A stretch of DNA of 64,000 bases from Alphaproteobacteria bacterium (GTDB lineage: Bacteria; Pseudomonadota; Alphaproteobacteria; Rhizobiales; Rhizobiaceae), in assembly GCA_024742485.1 (NCBI GenBank), contig JANSYK010000003.1, positions 682,001 to 746,000 of the forward strand, in the 5' to 3' direction. This document shows, in pieces, positions 55,174-64,000 of this stretch. The position numbers were made by a program, and so were the translations under genes. Within the stretch, counting starts at the first letter, position 1, and every line of letters starts with the position of its first letter. A model generated the notes under the pieces. That model was not told the DNA's origin. It ran no database searches and saw nothing but the letters and a program-made list of their open reading frames with translations.

Positions 55174-55428
55174 TCAGCCCCCCGTCATCGGCGGAAACAA
55201 CGCAATTTCCCGCGCGTGGCCGATTGAAGCGTCATGCTGGCGATGCTCTTGATCGATGGCCACTCGAATGACATCCGGTTCGTCCAGCGCGAGAGCGTAA
55301 TTGTCGCCAAGCCGCGACAGATGACTCAGCAGATCCGCAACTGTTTCGACTGACGGTGGGAGGTCGATGACCTCTTCACTTTTTCCGATTCGCTCCCTGA
55401 CCCAGGCGAAATAGACCATCTTGACCAT
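55174..55428 (-). CDS. moaD: Molybdopterin synthase sulfur carrier subunit
   Basis: Ubiquitin-like sulfur carrier of 84 residues that ends in Gly-Gly (PPMTGG), the adenylated and thiolated end. The beta-grasp start reads MVYFAWVRERIGKSEEVIDL. It is one base upstream of moaE and 11 bases after pgsA, so pgsA-moaD-moaE look co-transcribed. Two starts are close: ATG 55428 is used and ATG 55419 is possible. Confidence 0.95.
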   Translation of the reverse strand: MVKMVYFAWVRERIGKSEEVIDLPPSVETVADLLSHLSRLGDNYALALDEPDVIRVAIDQEHRQHDASIGHAREIALFPPMTGG

Positions 55429-55439
55429 CCGGTGTCCTC

Positions 55440-56024
55440 CTAGGATTCGAAGACATGTTTCAGGCCGGCGCGAAAATAGTCATAGCCCGTGTAGATCGTG
55501 ATCAGCGCGGCAATCCAAAGCAGGGCAATACCAAACTCGGTAACATAGGGGATCACCTTGTCACCGGCCGGTCCGGCCAGCAGGAACCCGATAGCGACCA
55601 TCTGAACGGTCGTCTTCCACTTGGCGATCCAGGTCACCGGCACGGACACTTTCAGTTCGGCCAGATATTCGCGCAAACCCGAAACCAGGATCTCACGGCA
55701 CAAGATGATGATGCCCGCCCAGATCGACCAGCCGGCAATGGTTCCATCGGCGGCCAGCAAAAGCAGGATCGACGACACGAGCAGCTTGTCGGCAATCGGG
55801 TCGAGCATCCGGCCTATGTTCGACATCTGATTCCAGATGCGTGCCAGATATCCGTCGAGAAAGTCGGTTATCGAGGCCACGATATAAATACCAAGGGCTG
55901 TCCAGCGTGCCAGGTCAGAGCCGTGCAGGCGGCCTTCCACGAAAAAACACAGCACGATCAGCGGCACCGCCGCGATTCGCGCATAGGTCAGGAGATTGGG
56001 AATATTATAGGTATGCGAGGCCAT
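55440..56024 (-). CDS. pgsA: Phosphatidylglycerophosphate synthase
   Basis: Transfers a phosphatidyl group from CDP-diacylglycerol to glycerol 3-phosphate, the first step to phosphatidylglycerol and cardiolipin. The motif D57-G58-x2-A61-R62-x8-G71-x3-D75-x3-D79 is complete, and four or five membrane helices are visible. The start is ATG 56024 with GGAG close upstream; an ATG at 56054 is possible. The order uvrC-pgsA-moaD-moaE is typical of Hyphomicrobiales. Confidence 0.95.
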   Translation of the reverse strand: MASHTYNIPNLLTYARIAAVPLIVLCFFVEGRLHGSDLARWTALGIYIVASITDFLDGYLARIWNQMSNIGRMLDPIADKLLVSSILLLLAADGTIAGWSIWAGIIILCREILVSGLREYLAELKVSVPVTWIAKWKTTVQMVAIGFLLAGPAGDKVIPYVTEFGIALLWIAALITIYTGYDYFRAGLKHVFES

Positions 56025-56175
56025 TGGGCTCCGTCCAGACTTATGTGTGCCCATACAAATAGGCCGAGGGCCAATCCGTCAACAAGGTTGCCAAGAAAAG
56101 ACGCATTGAGCCTAATGACACCGCTGACGCCCGCTGACCACAATCAGAACCGATCCCAATTAATCCAGAAAGGCT

Positions 56176-58200
56176 TCAGTTCGCCCGGTCCTCGTGAAAA
56201 TGGTCATAGATCATCTGCGCCATTGCTTCAGAAATGCCCTCGACGGTGAGCAAATCATCCAGACCGGCGCGCGACACCGCTTTTGCCGTACCGAAATGAT
56301 GCAGCAGGGATCGCTTGCGAGCCGGACCGATACCGGCGATTTCATCCAGTGGATTCTTGACCATTTCTTTCTTGCGGCGCGCCCGGTGGGTGCCGATTGC
56401 GAATCGGTGCGCCTCGTCGCGCATGCGCTGGATGAAATAGAGAACTGGATCGCGCGGTGGCAGGGAAAACTCGGACCGACCACGAACGATGAACCGTTCC
56501 CGCCCGGCATCACGGTCGACACCCTTGGCAACGCCGATGACGGTCACGCAATCGGCAATCTCCAGATTATCCAGCACCGACATGACGGCGGAAACCTGGC
56601 CCTTTCCGCCATCGATCAACAAAATGTCCGGCCAAGGCGGCGTCGCCGGGTCCTGGCCAGTGGACGTCTCCTCTTCAGGATCCGCTTGGGCAGGCGTGTT
56701 GGCCGGCTTGCCATGTTCCTTCAACAATCGGGAAAAGCGCCGCTCAAGAACCTCCCGCATCATGCCGAAATCGTCACCAGGAGTGATATCTTTGGATTTG
56801 ATGTTGAACTTGCGGTACTGGTTCTTGATGAAACCTTCCTGGCCGGCAACGATCATGCCGCCGACGGCATTGGTGCCCATGATGTGTGAATTGTCATAGA
56901 CCTCAATCCGCTTGGGTGCTCTTTCGAGGCCGAATGTTTCCGCAAAACCCTTCAACAACTTGGCCTGTGTCGACGTTTCGGCCAGTCGCCGACTGTGGGC
57001 ATCCTTGGCGTTGGCTTTTGCGTGCCGGATGAGATCGCGCTTTTCACCGCGACGTGGTTCGCTGATGGTGACCTTGCGGCCGGCCCGGATCGATAGCGCC
57101 TCGGCCAGCAAGGCCTGTTCAGCGATCGTTTCGGACACCAGGATTTGCCGAGGCGGCGGCTTGTCGTCATAAAACTGCGACAGGAAGGCTCCGAGCACCT
57201 CCTGCGACGCAAGCGACCCGTCCGCTTTCGGAAAATAGGCACGGTTTCCCCAGTTCTGCCCGGTGCGGAAGAAAAAGACCTGGATGCAGCTCAGTCCACC
57301 CTGATGATGGATGGCAAAGACATCGGCTTCTTCGACTGTTTGCGGATTGATGCCTTGATGGCTCTGAACATGGGAAAGTGCAGCCAATCGGTCCCGATAA
57401 ATGGCAGCCCGCTCAAAATCCAGTTCTTCGGCGGCCTGTTGCATGGCGGCGGCCATGGTCGATTTGACCTTCTGACTGCGGCCGGACAGAAAGTCCCGCG
57501 CCTCATTCACCATCTGGGCGTATTCCTCGGTGGATACTTCGCCGGTGCATGGGCCCGCACAACGTTTGATCTGGTGCAGCAGACATGGCCGCGTCCGGCT
57601 TTCGTAAACCGAGTTTGTGCAGGTCCGCAAAAGAAATGCCCGTTGCAGGGAATTGATGGTCCGGTCGACGGCCTGAGCAGACGCGAACGGACCGAAATAG
57701 GCGCCTTTTCGCGAACGCGCACCGCGGTGCTTGAATATGCCGGGCGCTTCATTGTCTTCGGTCAGGAGAATATAGGGAAACGACTTGTCGTCACGCAGGA
57801 GAACATTGTACCGCGGTCGCAATCGCTTGATCAGATTGGCTTCGAGCAGCAACGCTTCGGTTTCGGTGCGCGTTGTAATGAACTCCATATGCGCCGTAAG
57901 GCGCACCATGTTTTCGATGCGGTTGGTGTGACCGCGTCCCTGAGCGTAGTTCGAGACACGTTTTTTCAGGCTGCGGGCTTTTCCGACATAGAGCACATCA
58001 CCGCCTTCGTTGAGCATGCGGTAGACGCCGGGACCATTCGGCAGCAATTTGACATAGGCCTGGATGAGATCCGGTCCCTTCAGGCCAGCCGCCACATCGC
58101 CGGCTGCTTCCCAACCCTCGAATTCCGCAGCACGGCCACCGGAATTTCCGGGAGCGTTCGGCGTTTCACCGTCTTTGGATGGGGAGTCCGCTTCTGCCAT
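56176..58200 (-). CDS. uvrC: UvrABC excinuclease subunit C
   Basis: Makes both incisions around a lesion in nucleotide excision repair. The GIY-YIG domain (about 60-145) has GPGVYRML and VLYVGKA. A UVR domain, an RNase H-like endonuclease domain and a C-terminal helix-hairpin-helix pair (about 615-670) follow. The start ATG 58200 gives about 674 residues. A TTG at 58215 is possible. The N-terminal 45 residues are low-complexity, unlike E. coli UvrC. pgsA follows after about 150 bases. Confidence 0.95.
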   Translation of the reverse strand: MAEADSPSKDGETPNAPGNSGGRAAEFEGWEAAGDVAAGLKGPDLIQAYVKLLPNGPGVYRMLNEGGDVLYVGKARSLKKRVSNYAQGRGHTNRIENMVRLTAHMEFITTRTETEALLLEANLIKRLRPRYNVLLRDDKSFPYILLTEDNEAPGIFKHRGARSRKGAYFGPFASAQAVDRTINSLQRAFLLRTCTNSVYESRTRPCLLHQIKRCAGPCTGEVSTEEYAQMVNEARDFLSGRSQKVKSTMAAAMQQAAEELDFERAAIYRDRLAALSHVQSHQGINPQTVEEADVFAIHHQGGLSCIQVFFFRTGQNWGNRAYFPKADGSLASQEVLGAFLSQFYDDKPPPRQILVSETIAEQALLAEALSIRAGRKVTISEPRRGEKRDLIRHAKANAKDAHSRRLAETSTQAKLLKGFAETFGLERAPKRIEVYDNSHIMGTNAVGGMIVAGQEGFIKNQYRKFNIKSKDITPGDDFGMMREVLERRFSRLLKEHGKPANTPAQADPEEETSTGQDPATPPWPDILLIDGGKGQVSAVMSVLDNLEIADCVTVIGVAKGVDRDAGRERFIVRGRSEFSLPPRDPVLYFIQRMRDEAHRFAIGTHRARRKKEMVKNPLDEIAGIGPARKRSLLHHFGTAKAVSRAGLDDLLTVEGISEAMAQMIYDHFHEDRAN

Positions 58201-58298
58201 GGGTCCGTCGTTCAATAATCTACATGAATCAAACAGCTGCCCGATTATATAGCACTGTCATTTTGAAAGTCGGAACCGGAATGCCGACAGGGTGCGCT

Positions 58299-59240
58299 CT
58301 AGAAGACCAGAATGATGTAACCGACAAACAACGCCAGCAAGATTATGCCGCCGGTTTTGGTGATCGGCCGCGATCCGAGCGCCAACACAACGAGCAAGAT
58401 CGTGACCGCCGCCATGATCCACATATCGAGATAGACGATGCGGGGCGGCACGAGCAGTGGATGGACGATGCTGGTGATGCCCAAAATGCCGCCAATGTTA
58501 AAAATGTTGGATCCGACCACATTGCCGATTGCTACCGCCCCGCTGCGACGCCAGGCAGCCATGACTGTCGTGACCAGCTCCGGCAGGGATGTGCCGATTG
58601 CAATGATTGTCAGACCGATGACAGCCTCCGAAACACCAAGCATTCGCGCAATATCGACAGCGCCGTTGACGGTCAGCGAGGCGCCGATGGGCAATCCGAT
58701 CATTCCGAACAGCAGATAGGCCGCGATGCGGGAGTTTTGCGTTGGAACTTCGTCGATTTCATCATGGTAGTCGCTCATGCCCGGAGCGGAGAGGTTCTTT
58801 CGCACCGTCCGGAACTGCCAGACCAGAAAAATACCGAGGATCGAAAGCAGCACCAGGCCATTAAGATGCGACAGCTTCCCCGACATCATCATGATCATGA
58901 AGAGCGCGGTTAACACCCCCATGACAGTGAGACTGAAGCCGAGGCCATTTTCCCGGCAATCGACGGGCCTGATCAGTGCCGGCGCACCCAACACGAGCAA
59001 CACATTGGCAATGTTGGAACCCACCACATTGCCGATCGCGATTCCAGACGCATCGTTGAAGGCGGCTTCCAGGGAAACGAACAATTCCGGAGCGGAAGTG
59101 CCGAGGGCAACAATAGTCAGACCGATGATCAGGGGGCTGACACCCAGTTTTTCTGCAAGCGCGACTGCGCCGCGCACCAGATAGTCTCCTGCAAACAACA
59201 GCAGCGCCAGCCCGGCGATCAAAATGGCAAAACTGATCAT
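58299..59240 (-). CDS. Calcium/sodium antiporter (CaCA family)
   Basis: A membrane antiporter of 313 residues with two inverted halves, each having the alpha-repeat motif. They read GTSAPELFVS near 48 and GTSLPELVTT in the second half, where the Glu residues coordinate the cation. Each half also has a GNVVGSNI stretch. About ten membrane helices are visible. Homologues such as E. coli YrbG are proton- or sodium-coupled; the ion specificity is not known here. It stands between uvrC and a GST gene. Confidence 0.92.
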   Translation of the reverse strand: MISFAILIAGLALLLFAGDYLVRGAVALAEKLGVSPLIIGLTIVALGTSAPELFVSLEAAFNDASGIAIGNVVGSNIANVLLVLGAPALIRPVDCRENGLGFSLTVMGVLTALFMIMMMSGKLSHLNGLVLLSILGIFLVWQFRTVRKNLSAPGMSDYHDEIDEVPTQNSRIAAYLLFGMIGLPIGASLTVNGAVDIARMLGVSEAVIGLTIIAIGTSLPELVTTVMAAWRRSGAVAIGNVVGSNIFNIGGILGITSIVHPLLVPPRIVYLDMWIMAAVTILLVVLALGSRPITKTGGIILLALFVGYIILVF

Positions 59241-59375
59241 GAATGCACAAGTATCCGGGAGCTATGGCAATTTGCGCCCATTATTGTTTGGGAGCCCTCT
59301 GGATATAGGTTCAAATGCGCAAAACACAATGATGCAAAGCGGTTCAATTGGTCACGACGCCGTGCGTGAAGCCGC

Positions 59376-59972
59376 TCAAGCTTGCGGTTTGTATAGGTCA
59401 TATTCCCCGAAGAAGCGGTTGAACTTTTGTGGCCAGTTTTTCAGTTTTGGTCTGCCACGCTCCCATTTTCCTTCAAATCGCAACGCCAGATATCCGCTCA
59501 GTCCGGCAAGAGCGAAATGGCCGCCATGCAGGTTTTTGGTCGTACGCGGCATGTTCCCGTTCAGGAAATCCAAACCACGCTCGACCTTGGACCATTGCCG
59601 TTCGATCCATGGCTCGTGAAGCTTTGCCTCTGGCCTGAAGCGTTGTTCGTACACAATTGCCAACAGGCAATCCGTAATTCCATCGCAAAGAGCTTCCAGG
59701 ACAAGCGCGTCCTTCCGTTTTTCGGCGTTTCTCGGGAAAAGCCTGCGGCCGCAGGCATGATCCAGATACTGCATGATGACGCGGCTGTCATAAACGGCGC
59801 TACCCTGGTCGTCGACCAAGGTCGGAATCTTGCCCAGCGGATTGCTGTCTATCAAAAGGGCCGGGTCGGATGCCGTATCAACGATCTCGCTTTCACAAAC
59901 GAGGCCACAATGATGGGCCGCCATGCGGACCTTGGCCGAATAGGGGGAGGCGGGCGAATACAGAATTTTCAC
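59376..59972 (-). CDS. Glutathione S-transferase family protein
   Basis: About 198 residues with a thioredoxin-like N-terminus (KILYSPASPYSAKVRMAAHHCGL, where SPASPYS is the active-site turn) and a helical C-terminal domain. The start is taken as GTG 59972, with GGAG 9 bases upstream. The longer frame to 60029 would overlap the RNase T2 gene end by 32 bases and begin with an atypical Cys/His-rich stretch. The reaction is unknown. It follows RNase T2 closely. Confidence 0.87.
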   Translation of the reverse strand: MKILYSPASPYSAKVRMAAHHCGLVCESEIVDTASDPALLIDSNPLGKIPTLVDDQGSAVYDSRVIMQYLDHACGRRLFPRNAEKRKDALVLEALCDGITDCLLAIVYEQRFRPEAKLHEPWIERQWSKVERGLDFLNGNMPRTTKNLHGGHFALAGLSGYLALRFEGKWERGRPKLKNWPQKFNRFFGEYDLYKPQA

Positions 59973-59997
59973 GAGGAATTCTCCGGTTTTGGCGACG

Positions 59998-60663
59998 TCA
60001 GCGCGTGCGCAATGGTGGCATGGAAACACGTTTGCGGCCGCAACTGCGCGCGGCGACCTCCGGACATGACCGGTAAGCCAATTCCCGGGTCAGGCATATG
60101 CGTACCTCGCGTAGCCGGCGGCGGTCGCAGGTCACGGCAATGCCGCCGGGGTCCAGCCCGGGGTTGGACTCGATGAAAGCGCTTGAAACATCAGCAGGTG
60201 ACACCATGCGGTAGGCACCGGTGTTGTGCAGGTCTTCCGGAATGACAATTTTCCCGTGCGCCAGGCGCAATGTCTCAAAGAAATCTGTTTGCGAGAGATT
60301 GGCGCATGTCCCGTGCTTTTTCCACTGGTGCTGGACCAAAGCCCTGCTTGGCATGAGATCCAGCATGTCGCGTTCAAGGTCGCGGGCAACCCGTTCCGGA
60401 CGCTCCATGCAAAATTGCGGATAGCCTTTTTCAAATTGCGGCCACAATCCATGCACGATGAAACCGAATGGCCGGCCGCTCCCACATTGATGCGGGTTGG
60501 CGCTGTCCCCCTCTGCTTCGCAATAGCTCGGAGACCAGGAAAGGGCCAACACGAAAAAATCGAACCCGGACCCAACCGGGGTCGCATCATCCGCCTGCGT
60601 TGCATCCTGGCAGGCCGCCAAAGCCAGCAAAGCTGCAAGCGCGAAGACCCTCAGGATTGACAC
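59998..60663 (-). CDS. Ribonuclease T2 family protein, probable lipoprotein
   Basis: A secreted endoribonuclease. The CAS1 motif is HGLW (71-74) and CAS2 is HQWKKHGTC (112-120), with the catalytic His, Lys and His in place. The signal sequence ends in the lipobox LAAC with Cys18, so it is probably anchored in the outer or inner membrane. Several Cys residues in the mature part may form disulfides, as in other T2 enzymes. The start is GTG 60663 (221 residues), 11 bases past the upstream gene stop; a TTG at 60693 would overlap it. Substrate RNA in the periplasm could be scavenged for nutrients. Confidence 0.85.
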   Translation of the reverse strand: MSILRVFALAALLALAACQDATQADDATPVGSGFDFFVLALSWSPSYCEAEGDSANPHQCGSGRPFGFIVHGLWPQFEKGYPQFCMERPERVARDLERDMLDLMPSRALVQHQWKKHGTCANLSQTDFFETLRLAHGKIVIPEDLHNTGAYRMVSPADVSSAFIESNPGLDPGGIAVTCDRRRLREVRICLTRELAYRSCPEVAARSCGRKRVSMPPLRTR

Positions 60664-60674
60664 CAGGAATAATT

Positions 60675-61130
60675 CTAACGAACGGAGCGGCAATAGGCGC
60701 CATTGATGCGCCAGGGATCAAGGCCGGATATGCAATATTCGACATTGCCGCCAACGCCGGCAAATCCCTGACCGGCTTCGATCATATACCAGATCACCCG
60801 CGTATGGCCGTCATTCATGGCAACCTTGCCGTGGCAGAAGCGCCTGTCAATCATGGATGAATGGCCTGCCGGCACATATCGGTTCTGATGAATGTCCAGA
60901 TATTCCTGGATCGCCAGACCCCGCTTGAGAACATTCCTGTCGGCAATGGAAAAGCGATGCGAAATCGCTCTGAGAACCGCCGGACTCTCGCATTGCGCGT
61001 TGCTGTGGATTCCAAAGGCCTGAGCCGGAGCGGATTGGGATAGATACCCGGCAGCCAGGAGCACGCCCATGGCAACGAGGCTGAGAACGTTTTGTTGTTT
61101 GGGCATCGGCGACAGGCTCCGCTGGTTCAT
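60675..61130 (-). CDS. Secreted conserved hypothetical protein
   Basis: I do not recognise a named family. The 151-residue protein has a signal peptide (about 13-38, ending APAQA) and a mature part of about 113 residues with four Cys residues (NAQCES, RRFCHG, VEYCIS, AYCRSV), likely two disulfides. Conserved-looking stretches are RAISHRFSIADRNVL and WRINGAYC. It starts at ATG 61130. It lies upstream of RNase T2, 11 bases apart, so the two are probably made together. It may be a periplasmic partner or a separate secreted factor. Confidence 0.78.
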   Translation of the reverse strand: MNQRSLSPMPKQQNVLSLVAMGVLLAAGYLSQSAPAQAFGIHSNAQCESPAVLRAISHRFSIADRNVLKRGLAIQEYLDIHQNRYVPAGHSSMIDRRFCHGKVAMNDGHTRVIWYMIEAGQGFAGVGGNVEYCISGLDPWRINGAYCRSVR

Positions 61131-61202
61131 GGTCACACCCAAGGCATATCATATGGGTATTTGGTTTTGGAAGAGTGATCACGCGATCTGTGCACGCGAA
61201 CC

Positions 61203-62054
61203 TTAGTGATCATCGCTGATCCAGAACAATTGAGAGCCGCCTCCCGTTGAACGCGACAGGCAGTTTTTCAACGCCGGTAGCAGAACCTCCAATTCACTGT
61301 GAAGTGTGTAGGGTGGATTGATGATGACGAGCCCGGATCCAGCCAGGCCGGTGGTTTCCGCTTCTGTCAGCACAGTCAATTCAACGCAAAGGGTGCGGGC
61401 GATGCCGAGGGCGCGCATTTTCGCATGAAATGCGGGAGTTTGGTTGCCGGCTTTGATTGGGTACCACACACAGTATGTGCCATTGGCCCAGCGGCGATGG
61501 GCACGTGCCAATCCATCGACAATCCGATCGAATTCGCCCTCTACTTCAAATGGCGGGTCGACAAGCACCAACCCGCGTTTTTCCTTCGGCGGCACGTGCG
61601 CCCCAAGTGCCAGCCATCCATCGAGTGAAATGACGCGGGTTTGAAAATCACCCTCAAAGAGCGTTCGCAGTCTGGCGCAATCCTCCGGATGGAGTTCGAT
61701 CGCTGAGAGGCGATCCTGTTTTCTCAAAAGAGCACGCACCAGTTTTGGAGAGCCGGGATACTGCTCCAGGGTGTCGCCTGGGTTCAGGCTGCGTATTACA
61801 TCCAAGTAGGGGTCCAGAAGTTGCTTTGCGGCATCCGGCATATCGCTGGAGAAAAGGCGTCCAATTCCATCAGTCCATTCACCGGTCTTTTGTGCCTCCT
61901 CCGCCGACAGGAGATACAGCCCTGATCCGGCATGCGTATCGATAACGCGAAACGCTTTTTCCTTTTTCCTCAGATAACAGACGATCCGGGTGAGAACCGC
62001 GTGTTTGAGAACGTCGGCAAAATTGCCCGCATGGTATTTGTGCCGGTAGTTCAC
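61203..62054 (-). CDS. rlmJ: 23S rRNA adenine-2030 N6-methyltransferase
   Basis: Methylates a single adenine (A2030) of 23S rRNA. The N-terminal MNYRHKYHAGNFADVLKH is the RlmJ signature. The catalytic motif is DPPF (166-169), in place of the more common DPPY. At 283 residues it matches E. coli RlmJ. The start is GTG 62054. It is divergent from the oxidoreductase gene with a 69-base gap. Confidence 0.94.
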   Translation of the reverse strand: MNYRHKYHAGNFADVLKHAVLTRIVCYLRKKEKAFRVIDTHAGSGLYLLSAEEAQKTGEWTDGIGRLFSSDMPDAAKQLLDPYLDVIRSLNPGDTLEQYPGSPKLVRALLRKQDRLSAIELHPEDCARLRTLFEGDFQTRVISLDGWLALGAHVPPKEKRGLVLVDPPFEVEGEFDRIVDGLARAHRRWANGTYCVWYPIKAGNQTPAFHAKMRALGIARTLCVELTVLTEAETTGLAGSGLVIINPPYTLHSELEVLLPALKNCLSRSTGGGSQLFWISDDH

Positions 62055-62123
62055 GTGATATCCTCGTTCGCCGCCGGTTTTTGGTTTATAGCGTCGGCTG
62101 GATCATTGCAAAGTGAGACGAAG

Positions 62124-64000
62124 ATGAGCGAAACGGTGCCCGTGAGAACCGGATATTCGGCCTGTCCCCACGATTGTCCGTCGACCTGTGCGTTGGAGGT
62201 CGAAATTGTCGATGGCGACCGCATTGGCAAGGTTCGCGGGTCGGCTGAAAACGACTACACAGCCGGTGTCATCTGCGCAAAGGTGGCGCGCTATGCGGAG
62301 CGGGTGCACCATCCAGACCGGCTGCTGAAACCATTGCGGCGTCAGGGTGCCAAGGGCGCTGGACAATGGCAGGAGATCTCCTGGGAAGAGGCGCTGGACG
62401 AGACGTCCGAAGCATTTCTGAGGGCTGAGCAGCGCCTGGGCGCCGAAACCGTTTGGCCTTACTATTATGCCGGGACCATGGGGCTGGTTCAAAGGGACTC
62501 CCTGCAACGGCTCCGCCACGCCAAGAAATATTCCGGACAATTCGACAGCATCTGTACCAATGCGTCATGGACAGGATTTTCCATGGGCACCGGAAAATTG
62601 GCTGGAGTCGATCCACGCGAGATGGCCAGTTCGGATTGTATCGTGATCTGGGGCACCAATGCGGTCTCGACGCAGGTCAATGTCATGACCCATGCCACCC
62701 GTGCCCGCAAGCAACGCGGCGCGAAGATTGTCGTGATCGATATCTATGATACGCCGACGGCCCGACAGGCGGATGTGAAACTCATCCTGCGGCCGGGCAC
62801 TGACGGTGCGCTGGCCTGCGCTGTGATGCATGTGCTGTTTCGTGACGAGCTTGCCGATCGCGCATATCTCGCAGACTACACCGATGATCCCGGTGGCCTC
62901 GAATCCCATCTTCGGACCCGCACACCCGAATGGGCCGCATCAATCACGGGTCTTACGGCGCGTCAGATTGAAAAATTCGCGCATCTCGTCGGACAGACCA
63001 AGCGAACCTTTTTCCGTCTCGGTTATGGATTTACCAGGCAGCGCAACGGCGTTGCCAACATGCACGCGGCCCTGAGTGTCCCGGCGGTCACCGGCGCGTG
63101 GCAATATGAGGGAGGGGGAGCTTTTCACTCCAACCACGCCATTTTTGGTCTCGATAAATCCGAAATCATGGGAACAGCCTTTGCGGATCCGACCGTGCGG
63201 CATCTCGACCAGTCGCAAATCGGTCGAATTCTGACCGGGCACGAAACCGCTCTTCGCGGTGGTCCTCCGGTAACCGCCTTGTTGGTTCAAAACACCAACC
63301 CGGCAAATGTAGCGCCCGAGCAAAGGCTGGTGCGGCAGGGTTTTGCCCGAGACGATGTGTTCATGGTCGTCCATGAGCAGTTCATGACTGAAACGGCGAA
63401 CATGGCGGACATCGTTCTGCCCGCAACCATGTTCGTTGAACATGACGACATCTATCGTGGCGGCGGTAACCAGCACATCACGCTGGGGCCCAAACTCATT
63501 GATCCGCCGCCGGGACCGAAACCCAATCTTCATGTCATCAACGAATTGGCTGACCGTCTCGGTGTTTCTGATTTTCCGGGATTTGGTCTCGACGCAGATA
63601 CGCTTATCGACAATATGCTCAAAACCAGCGGCCATGGCAGTCTTGCTGCCCTGCGGCAGAACAAGTGGATCGACTGCCAGCCGGATTTCGAGACCTCGCA
63701 CTACATCGGTGGATTTGGCTGGCCGGATGGTCGTTTCCGGTTTCGGCCGGACTGGACCGGATCACCGGCCCCAGACCGTCCGCCGGATTCCCTGGGTCCG
63801 CTCGGCCCGCATGGCGCCTTGCCTGAATTTCCCGACCATGTGAACCTCATTGAGGAGGTCGACACCGACCACCCCTATCGATTGGCCACGTCGCCAGCCC
63901 GATCATTCCTGAATTCCACATTTACGGAGACTCTTTCATCGACCCGGAGGGAAGGGCGCCCGGAAGTGATGATCGATCCAAGGGATGCTGCGGATGAGGG
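62124..64000 (+). CDS. Molybdopterin-dependent oxidoreductase (3' truncated)
   Basis: A molybdopterin guanine dinucleotide enzyme of the DMSO reductase superfamily. It runs off the window, and 625 codons are visible. The N-terminal 4Fe-4S motif is C14-x3-C18-x3-C22-x28-C51. The molybdopterin domain includes IVIWGTNAV and VVIDIYDTPTA, and ADIVLPATMFVEHDDIY appears later. No Tat signal precedes the cluster, so it is probably cytosolic. It is closest in pattern to the broad BisC-like group; the substrate cannot be named. The start is ATG 62124 after a GTGAGACG stretch. moaD and moaE lie 7 kb upstream. Confidence 0.92.
   Translation, partial: MSETVPVRTGYSACPHDCPSTCALEVEIVDGDRIGKVRGSAENDYTAGVICAKVARYAERVHHPDRLLKPLRRQGAKGAGQWQEISWEEALDETSEAFLRAEQRLGAETVWPYYYAGTMGLVQRDSLQRLRHAKKYSGQFDSICTNASWTGFSMGTGKLAGVDPREMASSDCIVIWGTNAVSTQVNVMTHATRARKQRGAKIVVIDIYDTPTARQADVKLILRPGTDGALACAVMHVLFRDELADRAYLADYTDDPGGLESHLRTRTPEWAASITGLTARQIEKFAHLVGQTKRTFFRLGYGFTRQRNGVANMHAALSVPAVTGAWQYEGGGAFHSNHAIFGLDKSEIMGTAFADPTVRHLDQSQIGRILTGHETALRGGPPVTALLVQNTNPANVAPEQRLVRQGFARDDVFMVVHEQFMTETANMADIVLPATMFVEHDDIYRGGGNQHITLGPKLIDPPPGPKPNLHVINELADRLGVSDFPGFGLDADTLIDNMLKTSGHGSLAALRQNKWIDCQPDFETSHYIGGFGWPDGRFRFRPDWTGSPAPDRPPDSLGPLGPHGALPEFPDHVNLIEEVDTDHPYRLATSPARSFLNSTFTETLSSTRREGRPEVMIDPRDAADE

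Noticed and set aside
58179-58913. Plus-strand frame of 244 codons opposite the Ca/Na antiporter
   Set aside because: Very high Asp, His and Gln content and no motif; the minus-strand antiporter has both alpha-repeats.
60691-60693. TTG start for RNase T2
   Set aside because: It would overlap the upstream gene by 19 bases. GTG 60663 gives a normal lipoprotein signal.
1-64000. tRNA genes, CRISPR arrays, prophage or transposase genes
   Set aside because: Looked for in the spacers and frames. No cloverleaf T-loop pattern, spaced repeat array, integrase or transposase motif was found.

Overview
The window reads as chromosomal core sequence of an alphaproteobacterium of the order Hyphomicrobiales (Rhizobiales). 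The signs are gene order and gene types: purF-cvpA-radA-alr-dnaB, rpsF-rpsR-DUF2232-rplI, fabD-fabG-acpP-fabF-mltG-yicC-gmk, rsmA-pdxA-surA-lptD-lptG-lptF, pepA-holC, and uvrC-pgsA-moaD-moaE, all blocks typical of that order. A marine Hoeflea-like or Phyllobacteriaceae-like lineage is possible, but the genus cannot be settled by eye. No tRNA, rRNA, CRISPR array, insertion sequence, prophage or integrase was seen.

Layout. 1-4131 (+): the end of a LysM protein, an Atm1-type ABC exporter, and the phosphatidylserine decarboxylase and synthase pair. Two related palindromic intergenic repeats lie at 342-480 and 4213-4267. 4278-9485 (-): an RND efflux permease, its adaptor and a PadR regulator, with a promoter carrying three phased direct repeats. 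9741-16734 (-): an SDR enzyme, purF, cvpA, radA, alr and dnaB. 16979-20970 (-): cfa, then the rpsF-rpsR-DUF2232-rplI operon read from a promoter near 21200. 21338-24215 (-): an SRPBCC protein, ArsR regulator and cupin-like operon with a striking operator, a small hypothetical gene and a diguanylate cyclase.

24444-31092 (+): the fatty-acid synthesis block followed by mltG, yicC and gmk. 31121-38758 (-): rsmA, pdxA, a SurA-like protein and the LPS transport genes lptD, lptG and lptF, tightly packed with overlaps. 39127-43418 (+): pepA, holC, a GT39 glycosyltransferase and a PAP2 phosphatase. 43430-46724 (-): a DEAD-box helicase and an L,D-transpeptidase. 46934-50370 (+): a 2-hydroxychromene-2-carboxylate isomerase-like protein and a large DUF2339 membrane protein. 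50404-53277 (-): an ABC-F ATPase and folD. 53394-54616 (+): a GST and ndk. 54711-62054 (-): moaE, moaD, pgsA, uvrC, a Ca/Na antiporter, a GST, RNase T2 with a secreted partner, and rlmJ. 62124 to the end (+): a molybdopterin oxidoreductase that runs off the window.

Much of the window serves the envelope: phospholipid synthesis (psd, pssA, pgsA, cfa), fatty acids, LPS export, peptidoglycan (alr, mltG, L,D-transpeptidase) and efflux. The rest is mostly core replication, translation and nucleotide metabolism. No clear novel multi-gene system is visible. The most interesting signals are non-coding (the palindromic repeat pair, the phased boxes at padR, the ArsR operator inside its own promoter, a branched foldable RNA before fabD) and several enzymes with altered key residues or extra domains.
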